NCBI GenBank assembly: GCA_963790545.1
Contig: CAWBPA010000025.1
Coordinates: 186,001 to 250,000 of the forward strand
Origin: DATBJG01 sp963790545
Lineage (GTDB): Bacteria; Acidobacteriota; Vicinamibacteria; Vicinamibacterales; JAMQPK01
DNA length: 64,000 nt
Direction: 5' to 3'
Positions within the stretch are counted from its first letter, which is position 1; every line of letters starts with the position of its first letter. A program made the translations under genes and the position numbers. Shown in pieces: positions 1-8,766 of this stretch. Below the pieces are notes generated by a model. It was given only the letters and a program-made list of their open reading frames with translations. It had not been told where the DNA came from and ran no database searches.

Positions 1-294
1 GACAACGACCACGCGTTCACCCTGGAGACGAGCGCGAAGGGTGTGCTTGAGCCGACGCGCCGTCCACGGCGTCACGCCCGACAGGTCACTGACGATGTCC
101 GCTTTCGATACAGTCGTGCTTCTGAGGTTGGATTTGAGCGGCCGTCGTATGGGGGCGGGCAAAGCTCCCGCCGCTCCGGGACTTGCGAGCGATGCGACCA
201 CTGCGGATGCTGCCGCCACGCACGCGGATCCGACCCGCGACACGCCGCTGACTGCGTTGACCAGCGCACCCGCTGCTCTCCAGACCTGGACCAT
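1..294 (-). CDS. partial hypothetical protein running off the left edge
   Basis: A reading frame opens at an ATG whose complement is at 292-294 and stays open for 98 codons to the window edge, so the C-terminus is missing. The first half is alanine- and valine-rich and mildly hydrophobic; the second half is basic and mixed (… VSKADIVSDLSG …, then RRLKHTLRARL). I recognise no family. In DNA this GC-rich, 98 open codons are weak evidence by themselves. The competing frames in this stretch give less protein-like compositions. From 295 to 426 I see no convincing gene. Confidence 0.3.
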   Translation of the reverse strand, partial: MVQVWRAAGALVNAVSGVSRVGSACVAAASAVVASLASPGAAGALPAPIRRPLKSNLRSTTVSKADIVSDLSGVTPWTARRLKHTLRARLQGERVVVV

Positions 295-426
295 CCCTAC
301 GGTCTTTGTATCATGCCGCGCCGCGTCCTCCAACCCCTGTTTGCCTGCGAACAAATCCATTGCGCACGATTGCTGTTGGTTGCATCGCGCTCGTCGGTGA
401 TCACCTTGGTGTAAGCGGGGGGGAAG

Positions 427-1302
427 TTACCAGTAAGTCGGCACCGCACCAAGGTCAGCGCCACATTGGCACGTGGCACCGAGCGCGTCGCGGCTCACCA
501 TCTTTCCGCATGACGAGCACCGAGCCCACAATGTGTTGATGCGATCAGGAACCCACACGCTGGTCCATCCTCCTGCCGCCACGTCTGGTCCGAAGAATGC
601 CTTTGTCGCCTCGGCGTGCACGCCCCCGGTAAGGAGCTGCGCCGGATCGGCCGGCGTCTCCCATGCCGAGATCGTCAGCATGCGATCGCCAATGACGACG
701 CCGACCCAGCCTTGGAACCCGCGCATCCTGGGCATCTCCGACGCGACCTGGCGGCTGTAGTCGCGAACGCGCTCCACGTCCTCGCTCGACCGAGCCTGCA
801 GCGCGGTGATGCTGAAGGCGCCTGGCTGACGAGACGATTGCCCACCCACTCGAACGCTCGTGCCAAATGTGAACGGACCCAGCGAGCGCGGTTGCACGAC
901 GATATCGAGTCCCAACTGGCGCGGGACTTCGCCCGAATCGAAGTAGCCTTGAACCGAGTGGATGCCGTCTTCGCTCACGCGGATGAAATCGGCGCCGGGC
1001 AGCACGACAGTCCTGCCGGTTGGTGGCAGTGCACCGAACGGACCGCGGTTGGTGCCTCTCATCGTCCATTCGGCGGCAAACAGATTGCCGTCGGTCGAGC
1101 CGTGGCTTCGCACCTCGAACGTCAGGTCCGGAAAGGAGAGCCAGAGTTGCTCGGCATTCTTCCCGACGGCCTCGCCCGACAGCGGCCCTGGCGTCGTCGG
1201 ATCCGTATAAGTCCCGGCCGCGGCAAATGTCGAGACAATGGCGCGAGCGTCATGCGCGTTCCACGCGTCGAAGTAACGTTGAACGATCTGGTGTCGGTCC
1301 AC
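427..1302 (-). CDS. SnoaL-like ester cyclase / ABM-like domain protein with C-terminal zinc ribbon
   Basis: This 291-residue protein seems to have three parts. Residues 1-125 look like a SnoaL/ester-cyclase NTF2-like fold (opening HQIVQRYFDAWNAHD, later GAxFIRV and a GYFD segment). Residues about 150-245 resemble a dimeric alpha-beta barrel (antibiotic biosynthesis monooxygenase-like), with SRQVASEMP and GFQGWVGVVIGDRMLTISAWE. The last 30 residues hold a compact Cys cluster (CSSC, then CQC) suggesting a small zinc ribbon. The start is GTG, chosen because an AGGAGG ribosome site lies about six bases upstream. The substrate is unknown; NTF2-like and ABM folds both commonly act on small hydrophobic molecules. 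The combination with a metal-binding tail is unusual. The gene stands alone on its strand. Confidence 0.8.
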   Translation of the reverse strand: MDRHQIVQRYFDAWNAHDARAIVSTFAAAGTYTDPTTPGPLSGEAVGKNAEQLWLSFPDLTFEVRSHGSTDGNLFAAEWTMRGTNRGPFGALPPTGRTVVLPGADFIRVSEDGIHSVQGYFDSGEVPRQLGLDIVVQPRSLGPFTFGTSVRVGGQSSRQPGAFSITALQARSSEDVERVRDYSRQVASEMPRMRGFQGWVGVVIGDRMLTISAWETPADPAQLLTGGVHAEATKAFFGPDVAAGGWTSVWVPDRINTLWARCSSCGKMVSRDALGATCQCGADLGAVPTYW

Positions 1303-1509
1303 GGGCCCTCCTCACTGATCTGCGATCCTTTCTTTCGTCATACCTTATATCGCTGGGACAGGTTCGGTGTCGACGGCAACGCTTTAGGTTGAAGGCTGAC
1401 CGACCGATCTGCGAGGGGTGGCGCGCTCGAAGTCGACAAGCCGTTGCCGACATACGGGCCGCGTGCACGTCACTGAGAACTGACGACTGAGAGGCTGTGA
1501 ACATTTCAA

Positions 1510-1602
1510 CGCTAAGGACGCCGAGGCCGCGGAGCCCGCAGAGAAATCCTTAAGGTTAGGATTCCTCAGCGCGCCTCAGCGGCCTCTGCGACCTCTGCGT
1601 GG
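1510..1602. repeat. intergenic inverted repeat, GACGC-GAGGCCGC type
   Basis: The 331-base space 1303-1633 holds no gene. Its right half has a GGACGCCGAGGCCGCGGAG-like arm followed about 50 bases later by the imperfect reverse complement (CAGCGGCCTCTGCG), with CCTTAAGG near the centre. It could fold into a long imperfect hairpin. This is one of several repeat families in the window's intergenic spaces. Confidence 0.6.
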
Positions 1603-1633
1603 GGCCTTGAGAACAAAGAACTGAAACTGTCAG

Positions 1634-3214
1634 TTACCAACGAAACGCCGTGCTCGCGGCACCTGTGGCGAGACGCTGATACAGGCCCTGAGCGACCTCG
1701 CGCGGCAGGTAGGGAATGTCAACGCGGTGCGACCGATCGCCCGCGCCGGCCGTGTCCACACGAACGCGACCCATGGCTGCACGGCGATCGAACGGTGATT
1801 CAACGAGCGTCACGGCCTGTACCTTGGCCGTGCGTGCGACCGTCAGATTCCGCCAAAGCCACCCGCTCCTGAACAACACCAAATCGTCGCTTGACGCCCA
1901 CCCCAGGTGATGCACGTAGCGGTGTGCCGCCAGAAGATTCCACGGAAGAGCCACGATGAGCACTCCGAGCGCCCAGTGGCCCGACGAGATCCATTGCTCG
2001 AGCGGCACGATGGATACAGCCGAGATGAAAATTGCCATGAGCACGGCGCGCTTTGCCACCCGCCGGAACGCCCGCGGATGGGCGCCGTGCCATTCCACGG
2101 TGGCAAGGTCCAGCTCCGGCAGGACCTGCCGGACAAGCCGGGGTAGCTCGCCGCGGCGGATGATCGGCGCGAGCCACTCGCGTTCTTTGTGCCTGCCCCC
2201 CTCCTCACCGCCTCCGGCCGTTTCCACCCTTACCGACACACGGTGCACGAGCCGTTCAAGTGGCCCCTCACGGATGGTCATCGTCTGGATGCGGCGGAGC
2301 GGAATCGTGCTCGTCACGCGCGTGAGAAGGCCAAATTGCGTGCGCAGATCCTCGCCAATGCGTGTGAGACGGAAGTCATGGAGCCGAACAATCGCCCAGC
2401 CAATCGACAAGAGCTGCACGGCTGCCACGACCCCAACGACCACACCCACGACGAGGAGCAACTCCCCAAGCGGCAAGCGAGTCCCGCTCACCATGGCCAC
2501 GAACACATCGCGGGCCACACTGCGGCCGAACGTGCCGTCTCCAAAAACGCGATTCCCGATGCTGTCGAGCAGGTCGAATTGCCAGAGCAATCCAATGGTT
2601 GCGGTCATCACAAAGAGACCGCGGTTCTCGAGCCATCCATACAGAATCAGTTCGCGCAGCGGGAGGTGGAGTATCGTCGCCTCTTCTGCGGCAGCGGAGG
2701 ACGGCCTTTCAGCGACGGTCTCATCAGCAGCGGGTGGTGGTGGCCTGCGACCCTCGAACACTCGGCGTCGCATATCCTCGAACGCCCGGGCCGGAATTAC
2801 GCTGATTGTCGCCTCCGGTGCCTTCCCGCCTCCGGTTTCAACGCGGACTTCGATCACGCCGAGGAGCCGATGGAACACGTTCTGCACGGCATCGAGATTC
2901 TGGATGCGTGCGTACGGGACGTGTCGCTCGTTGCGGAAGATGATCCCGGAGCGAATCACGAGCTCGGTGGCTTCGTAGCGAAGGTGAAACGAGAGATACC
3001 GCGCGATGGCTGCAAGCGCGCTCGGAATGAGCAGCAGCATCGCCCACGCTTCCCAGTTTCCATCGCGCACCTGTGGCGGGCCGAAGTTGATGGGAGGTGT
3101 TGACGAACGGCTGGCCGTAAACAGCACGAGCAAGTACGGCACGACGAACGCCCTCAGGCTTCGGGCAAAGGCGAAAAGCAGCGATGCCGGATGAAGTCGT
3201 TGTTCAGATGGCAT
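1634..3214 (-). CDS. YdbT-like membrane protein with bacterial PH (bPH2) domains
   Basis: About 526 residues. The pattern is pairs of hydrophobic helices followed by soluble beta-rich bPH2 domains, repeated three times. Recognisable cues are RSGIIFRNERHVPYARIQNL, then FGLLTRVTSTIPLRRIQTM, then SGWLWRNLTVARTAKVQAV; each is the hallmark 'gxlxrrxxxvpyxriQxv' segment. The family is known from Bacillus subtilis YdbT, which acts with YdbS; the biochemical role is unclear. I start at the ATG complementary to 3212-3214 (MPSEQRLHP), because it overlaps the end of the upstream ydbS-like gene by 11 bases, an arrangement typical of this pair. An in-frame start further upstream would add an unlikely Cys-rich leader. 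Confidence 0.88.
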   Translation of the reverse strand: MPSEQRLHPASLLFAFARSLRAFVVPYLLVLFTASRSSTPPINFGPPQVRDGNWEAWAMLLLIPSALAAIARYLSFHLRYEATELVIRSGIIFRNERHVPYARIQNLDAVQNVFHRLLGVIEVRVETGGGKAPEATISVIPARAFEDMRRRVFEGRRPPPPAADETVAERPSSAAAEEATILHLPLRELILYGWLENRGLFVMTATIGLLWQFDLLDSIGNRVFGDGTFGRSVARDVFVAMVSGTRLPLGELLLVVGVVVGVVAAVQLLSIGWAIVRLHDFRLTRIGEDLRTQFGLLTRVTSTIPLRRIQTMTIREGPLERLVHRVSVRVETAGGGEEGGRHKEREWLAPIIRRGELPRLVRQVLPELDLATVEWHGAHPRAFRRVAKRAVLMAIFISAVSIVPLEQWISSGHWALGVLIVALPWNLLAAHRYVHHLGWASSDDLVLFRSGWLWRNLTVARTAKVQAVTLVESPFDRRAAMGRVRVDTAGAGDRSHRVDIPYLPREVAQGLYQRLATGAASTAFRW

Positions 3215-3782
3215 CGCTCGTTTCACCGGGCAACAGGTGTTCGCGAATACGAAGTGCCGTGTTGTGTTCGAGGCCGGACAGTGCGACACGCGCATGGTCG
3301 GTGCCGGCTGTATGGATCACAAGCGTTCCAAGTCCGTATCTGCGCTCCAGTGGGCCCTGTGAGACATCGGTGTGCTGCACACGCGATCGAGGCACGTTGA
3401 CAATCTTTCGCCAGACCACCCCGCGCCGGATCTCGATCCCCTGCTCGTCGACGCGGTAGGCGGTGTACCGATGGGCAATGGCCGGCCAACGCTGAAGGTG
3501 CCACGCGAGCGTTCCGTTGACGACGACCCACAATGCCAGAAAGAAAACAGGCAGCCACCAGGGGCCGTCTCCGGCAAGCATGACGGCCAGCGCCACACTG
3601 AAGACGGGTACGAATGTCGCGGCACCGAGAACCGCGGACAGAATCCACCCCGTGGTGCGCTCGAGATCAATGGTACGAGGATCGAGTCGCCGGACGAGAC
3701 CGTCTGCAATCGACGGCGGATCCGTTCCATCGATGATCGCTGGCTGGGGGTCAGCGAGGGGTGCCGGGTTTTCAACGGGCAC
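3204..3782 (-). CDS. YdbS-like membrane protein with one bPH2 domain
   Basis: Two transmembrane segments (WILSAVLGAATFVPVFSV and LPVFFLALWVVVNG regions) are followed by one bPH2 domain (… YTAYRVDEQGIEIRRGVVWR …, VPRSRVQHTDVSQGPLERR, then a TAGTDHARV strand). This is the organisation of YdbS-type proteins, about 160-190 residues long. The frame stays open further upstream, but that part is not protein-like. I therefore propose the GTG complementary to 3780-3782; the start is uncertain. It overlaps the downstream YdbT-like gene by 11 bases, so the two are probably co-translated and form one membrane complex. Confidence 0.82.
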   Translation of the reverse strand: MPVENPAPLADPQPAIIDGTDPPSIADGLVRRLDPRTIDLERTTGWILSAVLGAATFVPVFSVALAVMLAGDGPWWLPVFFLALWVVVNGTLAWHLQRWPAIAHRYTAYRVDEQGIEIRRGVVWRKIVNVPRSRVQHTDVSQGPLERRYGLGTLVIHTAGTDHARVALSGLEHNTALRIREHLLPGETSDAI

Positions 3783-3993
3783 CTGCCCGTCAGGGTACTG
3801 GGTCCACAGTCGGTGGCACTGAGCCAAGCGAAAGCCTGACTTCCAACGGGTCGCCTCGCCAAATGAGGCGGAGCGTCGCTGGATCGTATCACTCGTACAA
3901 CAATCTTGTTTCGCTGCACGGCGATTGTTGACACCCGCGACTCGATTGCCGCATTCCACTGGCCGCACGCTCGCAGTAATGGCAGAATGTTCC

Positions 3994-4036
3994 CAAGTCT
4001 CAAGGCTCAAGTTTCAAGTTCAACTCTCAAGCCTAA
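3994..4036. repeat. AAGTCTCAAGGCTCAAG-type short repeat
   Basis: Degenerate tandem copies of a CAAGTCTCAAGG / CTCAAGTTTCAAG unit sit just before the next gene. The same family recurs at 11284-11314 and 17841-17926. The rest of 3783-4049 shows no gene. Confidence 0.65.
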
Positions 4037-4049
4037 GTTGGTCCACGCT

Positions 4050-4478
4050 ATGAAAAAACGCCCGTCCACCAGATCCAAAAAAGTGCGGCAACCAGTTCGG
4101 TCTCGCACCTCGAAGCCAGGGCGAGCGTCGCGGGGCCGGACCATGCCGACCGCGCCCGCCCCACGTGCTGCCGCTGAAGTTGCGAGCGAGAAAAAGCCGG
4201 CCAGCACTCCGATTGAGCAAACCATCATCGACATGGCTGAGACCATGGGACGTTTGGTCGGTGAAGGTGAGATCCGCATAAAGCAGTGGGTGAAGGAGCC
4301 CAACGCCGTGAGGGACAGCCTCATGACGATCCGCGATAAGGCCACGCACCTGCTTCTGGAGATGCGAACGTCGGCGCTGTCGGGCTTCGCCGAGGCGCAG
4401 GATGATGACGATGGTGGCGGTGTGCGGGTTCAGCCCACGCCGCCAGCCGCGAGACGGAAGTCGGCGAGGCAGGGGTGA
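4050..4478 (+). CDS. small basic hypothetical protein
   Basis: A 142-residue protein. The first 50 residues are strongly basic and low in complexity (MKKRPSTRSKKVRQPVRS), resembling a nucleic-acid-binding tail. A more ordered, probably helical middle follows (IEQTIIDMAETMGRLVGEGE, … DSLMTIRDKATHLLLEMR), then a DDDDGGG acidic stretch and a basic C-terminus. I do not recognise the family. The start is the ATG right after the repeat at 3994-4036; the open frame extends upstream but there it only translates repeat sequence. It has no close operon partner. Confidence 0.6.
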   Translation: MKKRPSTRSKKVRQPVRSRTSKPGRASRGRTMPTAPAPRAAAEVASEKKPASTPIEQTIIDMAETMGRLVGEGEIRIKQWVKEPNAVRDSLMTIRDKATHLLLEMRTSALSGFAEAQDDDDGGGVRVQPTPPAARRKSARQG

Positions 4479-4548
4479 GGGCCCTGCATTCCATTACTAC
4501 ATTCTGATTCATTTCTGGTCAAACCGAGGAGGTGTTGACGCGATGAGA

Positions 4549-4570
4549 CGCGCACACTAAAGTGTGCGCG
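4549..4570. repeat. perfect 22-base palindrome
   Basis: Arms GCGCACACT / AGTGTGCGC flank a two-base centre, giving a perfect hairpin in the 327-base space between 4478 and 4806. An AGGAGG followed by ATG and a five-codon frame lies immediately before it, which I regard as accidental. There is no T-run, so it is not a clear terminator. Confidence 0.7.
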
Positions 4571-4601
4571 CAACCGAGCAGGTTGTGCGCATCGTCTCTG
4601 G

Positions 4602-4670
4602 CTATCCGTGCGATTCCTGTGCGACCAGGAAGATGGTGACGACCAGCACGGCCAGCACGATAGCCCACAT
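4602..4670 (-). CDS. possible 22-residue single-span membrane peptide
   Basis: An ATG on the minus strand opens MWAIVLAVLVVTIFLVAQ plus a short polar tail and a stop. The composition is that of one transmembrane helix. There is only a weak purine-rich sequence upstream. A similar but better supported peptide lies at 8636-8722, which is why I list this one. Low confidence. Confidence 0.22.
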   Translation of the reverse strand: MWAIVLAVLVVTIFLVAQESHG

Positions 4671-4732
4671 ACTCGCTCTGTCGGCCGCGTGGTCTACTGT
4701 CGATATGTCTGAATTCACGTCAGTCGTCGCAC

Positions 4733-4803
4733 CCGACACCCAGCACCCAGCACCGCACCCGGCACTCTGCACCCGGCACGAGGCACTCGGCACCCAGCAC
4801 CCT
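4733..4803. repeat. CACCCAGCACC low-complexity tract
   Basis: Irregular copies of GCACCCAGCACC / GGCACTCGGCACC fill the last 70 bases before the large kinase gene. The strand asymmetry is strong (C-rich on plus). The tract probably lies in the kinase leader. Confidence 0.6.
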
Positions 4804-4805
4804 TT

Positions 4806-7800
4806 TTGTCGGCACCACGTTTGCTCGGTCGGCTGCCGGAAGTGAACGTCACAAACGACCCGGCCTACGGCTTTTTGAACGGTGGCGGCGAAATGAGGGC
4901 GCTCATCCGCGCCTTCGACTGGGAATCGACCGCGCTCGGGCCGATTCAGCAGTGGCCCCAGAGTCTGCGGACAGCCTTGGGTATCCTGCTGAATTCCCGG
5001 TATCCCATGTTCGTCTTCTGGGGACCGGAACTCATCAAAATCTATAACGACGCTTACCGACCGATCACCGGCGACAAGCATCCCTGGGCGCTCGGTCGCC
5101 CCGCACCCGAGGTCTGGCCGGAAATCTGGGGTGACATTCAGCCCCTGGTCGAGCGCGCGCTCGGCGAGGATCCCACCTGGTCGGACGACCTTCAGCTCTT
5201 CATGCTGCGGCGCGGGTTTCTCGAAGAGGTCTATTTCACCTTTTCCTACAGTCCCATCCATGACGAGAGTGGCGGCGTTGGCGGCATGTTCTGCGCCTGC
5301 AACGAGACGACGAGTCAGGTGTTGGGAGAGCGGCGACTTCGCGCGCTGAGCGACCTGACAGCGCGGCCGGCCGATGCGCGGACCATTGCCGACGCGTGCG
5401 CGCTCTCCGCGGATGTGCTCGATCGCTATCGCTCCGACGTTCCGTTTGCGCTCCTGTATCTGATCGATGGTGATGGCCAGACCGCCCGTCTTGCCGCAAG
5501 TGCCGGTGTCCGCCCGGACCACGCGGCCGCACCTTCGGTGGTTCACCTCGCCGCTCCGTCGCCGGGGTGGCCGCTCTTCCAGGTGGCTTCGGCCCGTGAG
5601 GCATGCGATGTTCGAGGACTTGCCGATCTGTTCGGTGAAGTGCCGCAGGGGCCCTGGCCCGAGCCACCGCCGGGAGCGCTGCTGCTGCCAATTGTCGATC
5701 GTGGCGTGGACCGCTCGGTCGGGGTTCTTGTGCTGGGGATCAGCTCGAGGCGCCCGTTCGATGCTGACTATCGCGAATGGTTCGAGCTGGTCTCGCAGCA
5801 GGTCGGCGTTTCCATCGCCAACGCACGTGCGTCGGAAGAAGAGCGCCGGCGGACCGAGGCGCTTGCTGAACTCGATCGGGCGAAAACGGCGTTCTTCAGC
5901 AACGTGAGCCACGAGTTTCGGACGCCGCTCACGCTGATGCTCGGGCCCGTCGAAGAAGCGCTCGCCACGCCCGATCGCGCGCTGCAGGGTGATCAGCTGG
6001 ACGTGGTACACCGCAATGCGGTCCGGCTGCTCAAGCTCGTCAACACCCTGCTGGATTTTTCGCGTATCGAAGAAGGGCGCGAGCGCGCCGTCTTCGAGCC
6101 AGTAGATCTCGCGGAGCTGACGAGCGAGCTTGCGGGCGTGTTTCGTTCGACGATCGAGCGCGCCGGCCTCCAACTGAACGTCCACTGCGGCCCGCTTCCG
6201 GAGCCTGTCTACGTCGATGCCGACATGTGGGAAAAGGTCGTCCTGAACCTGCTGTCGAACGCCTTCAAGTTTACGTTTGAGGGCGCCATCGAAGTCGATC
6301 TGCGCGCGGCAGGACATTGGGTCGAGCTGCGGGTCAGGGATACGGGCATCGGTGTGGATCCCGCAGAACTGCCACGTCTGTTCGAGCGGTTCTATCGCGT
6401 TGAAGGGACCAGGTCGCGCACGTACGAAGGTTCAGGCATTGGGCTCGCTCTGGTGCGCGAGCTCGTCAGGCTTCATGGAGGCGAGATCGACGTTGAGAGC
6501 GTGGTCGGGGAAGGGACAACGTTCACGATCAAACTCAAACGTGGACATCATCATCTGCCTCCCGGTCAGATTGCCGTGACGGCCACACGCACATTTACCG
6601 CAACGCATGCGACGGCCTTCGTCGAGGAAGCCGCCGGCTGGCTTCCAAGGACGACCGAGTGGGCACAACTCGACGCCGCGATGCCGCCGGATAACGATCG
6701 GACGCGCGGCCGTATCCTCGTGGCCGACGACAATGCCGACATGCGCGACTACGTCACGCGACTGCTGTCGGAGCGATGGACGGTCGACGCCGTGCCAGAC
6801 GGCATTGCCGCGCTCGCGCGCCTGCAGGAGCAGCACTTCGATCTGGTGCTGGCTGACGTGATGATGCCTGGACTCGACGGATTCGAGCTCCTGAAGGCCC
6901 TTCGTGCCGATCCGGCGACAGCCTCGACGCCGTTCATCATGCTTTCGGCGCGCGCCGGGGAGGAGGCTCGAATCGTCGGGCTTCAGGCCGGCGCCGACGA
7001 ATACCTGATCAAGCCATTTTCCGGGCGCGAGCTCGAGGCGCGCGTCGGCGCACAACTGGAGGCCGGGCGCCTCCGGCGTGCGCTGGAGCGGGAACGCCAG
7101 CGTCTCTATGCGCTCTTTCAACGGTCGCCTGCGGCCATCGTGGTGCTCGAGGGACCACTGCATCGCGTGGTCTTTGCCAACAGTCGCTACTGCGAACTGT
7201 CCGGACGTTCCACGGCCGACCTGCTGCACCGGCCGCTTGTCGAGACTGACGCGAAACTTGGAGAATCCGCAGTGCTGCGGACGATCGATATCGTCTTTGC
7301 GACCGGGGAGACCGCTCACCAGCCCGAGCTGGAGATAGTCGCGCGTCCTGGAGGCGGGGTGGAAGAGACGCGCTACTTTGACTGGACCTGCCAGGCCACG
7401 CGTGGAACCGATGGCCGCATCGATGGAACGGTTCAATTCTTTTACGACGTCACCGACAAAGTGCTGTCGCGCGACGTGGTCAGTGCGGCTCGCCGGACGG
7501 CCGAGTCGGCCAACCGTGCAAAGGACGAGTTCCTGGCCATGCTCGGGCACGAGCTGCGCAACCCGCTGGCGCCAATTGTCACGGCTCTCGAGTTGATGCG
7601 GATGCGCGGAGGCGCGTCGCGCGAGCAGGACATCATCGAACGGCAAATCGCGCATCTCGGCCGGCTCGTCGACGATCTCCTCGACGTGTCCCGTATCGCG
7701 ACGGGCAAGATTCGACTGGAGAAGCGGCGTACGCCGCTCGCGAGCCTCGTCTCCCGGGCTATCGAGACGGCCAGCCCGCTCTTCGAGCAGCGCAGCCAGC

Positions 7801-8618
7801 GCCTGGACGTGCACGTGCCGCAGGACGGCCTTGACGTGCACGTCGATCCCGACCGGATGGCGCAGGCCATCTCCAATCTGTTGACCAATGCCGCGAAATA
7901 CAGCGGCGACGGCTCTCGCGTGGCGATTACGGCTGAAGCCGATGGCTCCGTGGTTCGACTTCGCGTGCGCGACGAGGGCGTGGGCATAGCACCCGATATG
8001 CTTTCGCGAGTGTTCGAGATGTTCGTGCAGCACCGCCAGGCTGTCGACCGTGCCACCGGCGGGCTGGGTCTGGGTCTGACGATTGTCAAGAATCTGGTGG
8101 AGATGCACGGCGGTGACGTTTCTGTCAGGAGCGATGGACCTGGCAAGGGCAGTGAATTCACGATCGAGCTGGGTCTCGCATCGCCCCAGGTCGTCACGTT
8201 GTCCTCCGAGCGGGCTCTCGTTCCACCGGGACAATTGACTGAAGCCCGAGCCAGACGAATCATGGTGGTGGATGACAACGATGATGCCGCCGCCATGCTG
8301 AAGACGGCGCTTGAATTGATGGGGTTCCGCGTTGAGGTCGCCCACGACGGCCCATCAGCTCTCGAACTGGCCGAATCGTTCCATCCGCAAATCGGCCTCG
8401 TCGACATCGGGCTCCCGGTAATGGATGGCTATGAGCTGGCGGAGCGCTTCCGCGACCTGACTGGTACTTCGCGCGGCATGCGACTGGTGGCTGTAACCGG
8501 GTATGGCCAGGACGCGGACCGACAGCGGTCAGCCCGTGCCGGCTTTGCTCGGCATCTGGTCAAACCGATTGATTTGGGCGAGTTGCAGGATGCGATTGAA
8601 AACACCATCGCAGATTGA
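4806..8618 (+). CDS. double hybrid sensor histidine kinase (PAS-GAF-HK-REC-PAS-HK-REC)
   Basis: A 1270-residue soluble signalling protein. Domains in order, with approximate residues: PAS 30-170; GAF 180-340; HisKA with phospho-acceptor His near 368 (NVSHEFRTPL) and HATPase (NLLSNAFKFT, DTGIGV, GSGIGLALV) to about 590; receiver with DDNADMRD and the acceptor Asp in LVLADVMMPG near 683; a second PAS about 760-890; a second HisKA (MLGHELRNPL, His near 914) and HATPase (NLLTNAAKY, GLGLGLTIV); and a C-terminal receiver (VDDNDD, LVDIGLPVMDG near 1199). There is no transmembrane helix, so it senses cytosolic or diffusible signals and can relay phosphate internally. The start could also be the GTG 12 codons later. 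The next two genes on the same strand follow closely. Confidence 0.95.
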   Translation: MSAPRLLGRLPEVNVTNDPAYGFLNGGGEMRALIRAFDWESTALGPIQQWPQSLRTALGILLNSRYPMFVFWGPELIKIYNDAYRPITGDKHPWALGRPAPEVWPEIWGDIQPLVERALGEDPTWSDDLQLFMLRRGFLEEVYFTFSYSPIHDESGGVGGMFCACNETTSQVLGERRLRALSDLTARPADARTIADACALSADVLDRYRSDVPFALLYLIDGDGQTARLAASAGVRPDHAAAPSVVHLAAPSPGWPLFQVASAREACDVRGLADLFGEVPQGPWPEPPPGALLLPIVDRGVDRSVGVLVLGISSRRPFDADYREWFELVSQQVGVSIANARASEEERRRTEALAELDRAKTAFFSNVSHEFRTPLTLMLGPVEEALATPDRALQGDQLDVVHRNAVRLLKLVNTLLDFSRIEEGRERAVFEPVDLAELTSELAGVFRSTIERAGLQLNVHCGPLPEPVYVDADMWEKVVLNLLSNAFKFTFEGAIEVDLRAAGHWVELRVRDTGIGVDPAELPRLFERFYRVEGTRSRTYEGSGIGLALVRELVRLHGGEIDVESVVGEGTTFTIKLKRGHHHLPPGQIAVTATRTFTATHATAFVEEAAGWLPRTTEWAQLDAAMPPDNDRTRGRILVADDNADMRDYVTRLLSERWTVDAVPDGIAALARLQEQHFDLVLADVMMPGLDGFELLKALRADPATASTPFIMLSARAGEEARIVGLQAGADEYLIKPFSGRELEARVGAQLEAGRLRRALERERQRLYALFQRSPAAIVVLEGPLHRVVFANSRYCELSGRSTADLLHRPLVETDAKLGESAVLRTIDIVFATGETAHQPELEIVARPGGGVEETRYFDWTCQATRGTDGRIDGTVQFFYDVTDKVLSRDVVSAARRTAESANRAKDEFLAMLGHELRNPLAPIVTALELMRMRGGASREQDIIERQIAHLGRLVDDLLDVSRIATGKIRLEKRRTPLASLVSRAIETASPLFEQRSQRLDVHVPQDGLDVHVDPDRMAQAISNLLTNAAKYSGDGSRVAITAEADGSVVRLRVRDEGVGIAPDMLSRVFEMFVQHRQAVDRATGGLGLGLTIVKNLVEMHGGDVSVRSDGPGKGSEFTIELGLASPQVVTLSSERALVPPGQLTEARARRIMVVDDNDDAAAMLKTALELMGFRVEVAHDGPSALELAESFHPQIGLVDIGLPVMDGYELAERFRDLTGTSRGMRLVAVTGYGQDADRQRSARAGFARHLVKPIDLGELQDAIENTIAD

Positions 8619-8635
8619 GGGAAGCCGGGACTCAC

Positions 8636-8722
8636 ATGCTCAAGGCCCTGTTGATCGTCGTGGCCGTGTTCGTCGTGCTCTTTCTGATTCGGCTGCTTCG
8701 CGGGAGCGTGCCCCGGATGTGA
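8636..8722 (+). CDS. 28-residue single-span membrane peptide
   Basis: ATG at 8636 opens MLKALLIVVAVFVVLFLIRL followed by LRGSVPRM and a stop: a helix of about 17 hydrophobic residues with a basic C-terminal flank (positive-inside would place the C-terminus in the cytoplasm). It starts 17 bases after the kinase stop with a GGGA-containing leader and sits between two signalling genes. That position and the clean amphipathic layout make it plausible as a real small protein, perhaps modulating membrane localisation of its neighbours. No family assignment is possible. Confidence 0.45.
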   Translation: MLKALLIVVAVFVVLFLIRLLRGSVPRM

Positions 8723-8766
8723 GCCGTCGTACCGAACTGCCCGCAGATTGGTGATAAGCTGCCAAA

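Noticed and set aside
41..414. Overlapping plus-strand open frames at the left edge
   Set aside because: Compositions are low in hydrophobic residues and rich in Cys/Arg/Pro, with no start context. The minus-strand partial frame is the better, though still weak, candidate.
4520..4560. AGGAGG followed by ATG and five codons (MRRAH) as a leader peptide
   Set aside because: It is too short to support, the stop lies in the palindrome arms, and no attenuator structure with a T-run follows.
4602..8345. Very long antisense open frames opposite the hybrid kinase gene (4602-6317 and 6432-8345)
   Set aside because: They are mirror products of GC-rich codon use of the real kinase gene. Their translations are Arg/His/Gln-rich and match no family; only the last 22 codons near 4602 look like a possible peptide.
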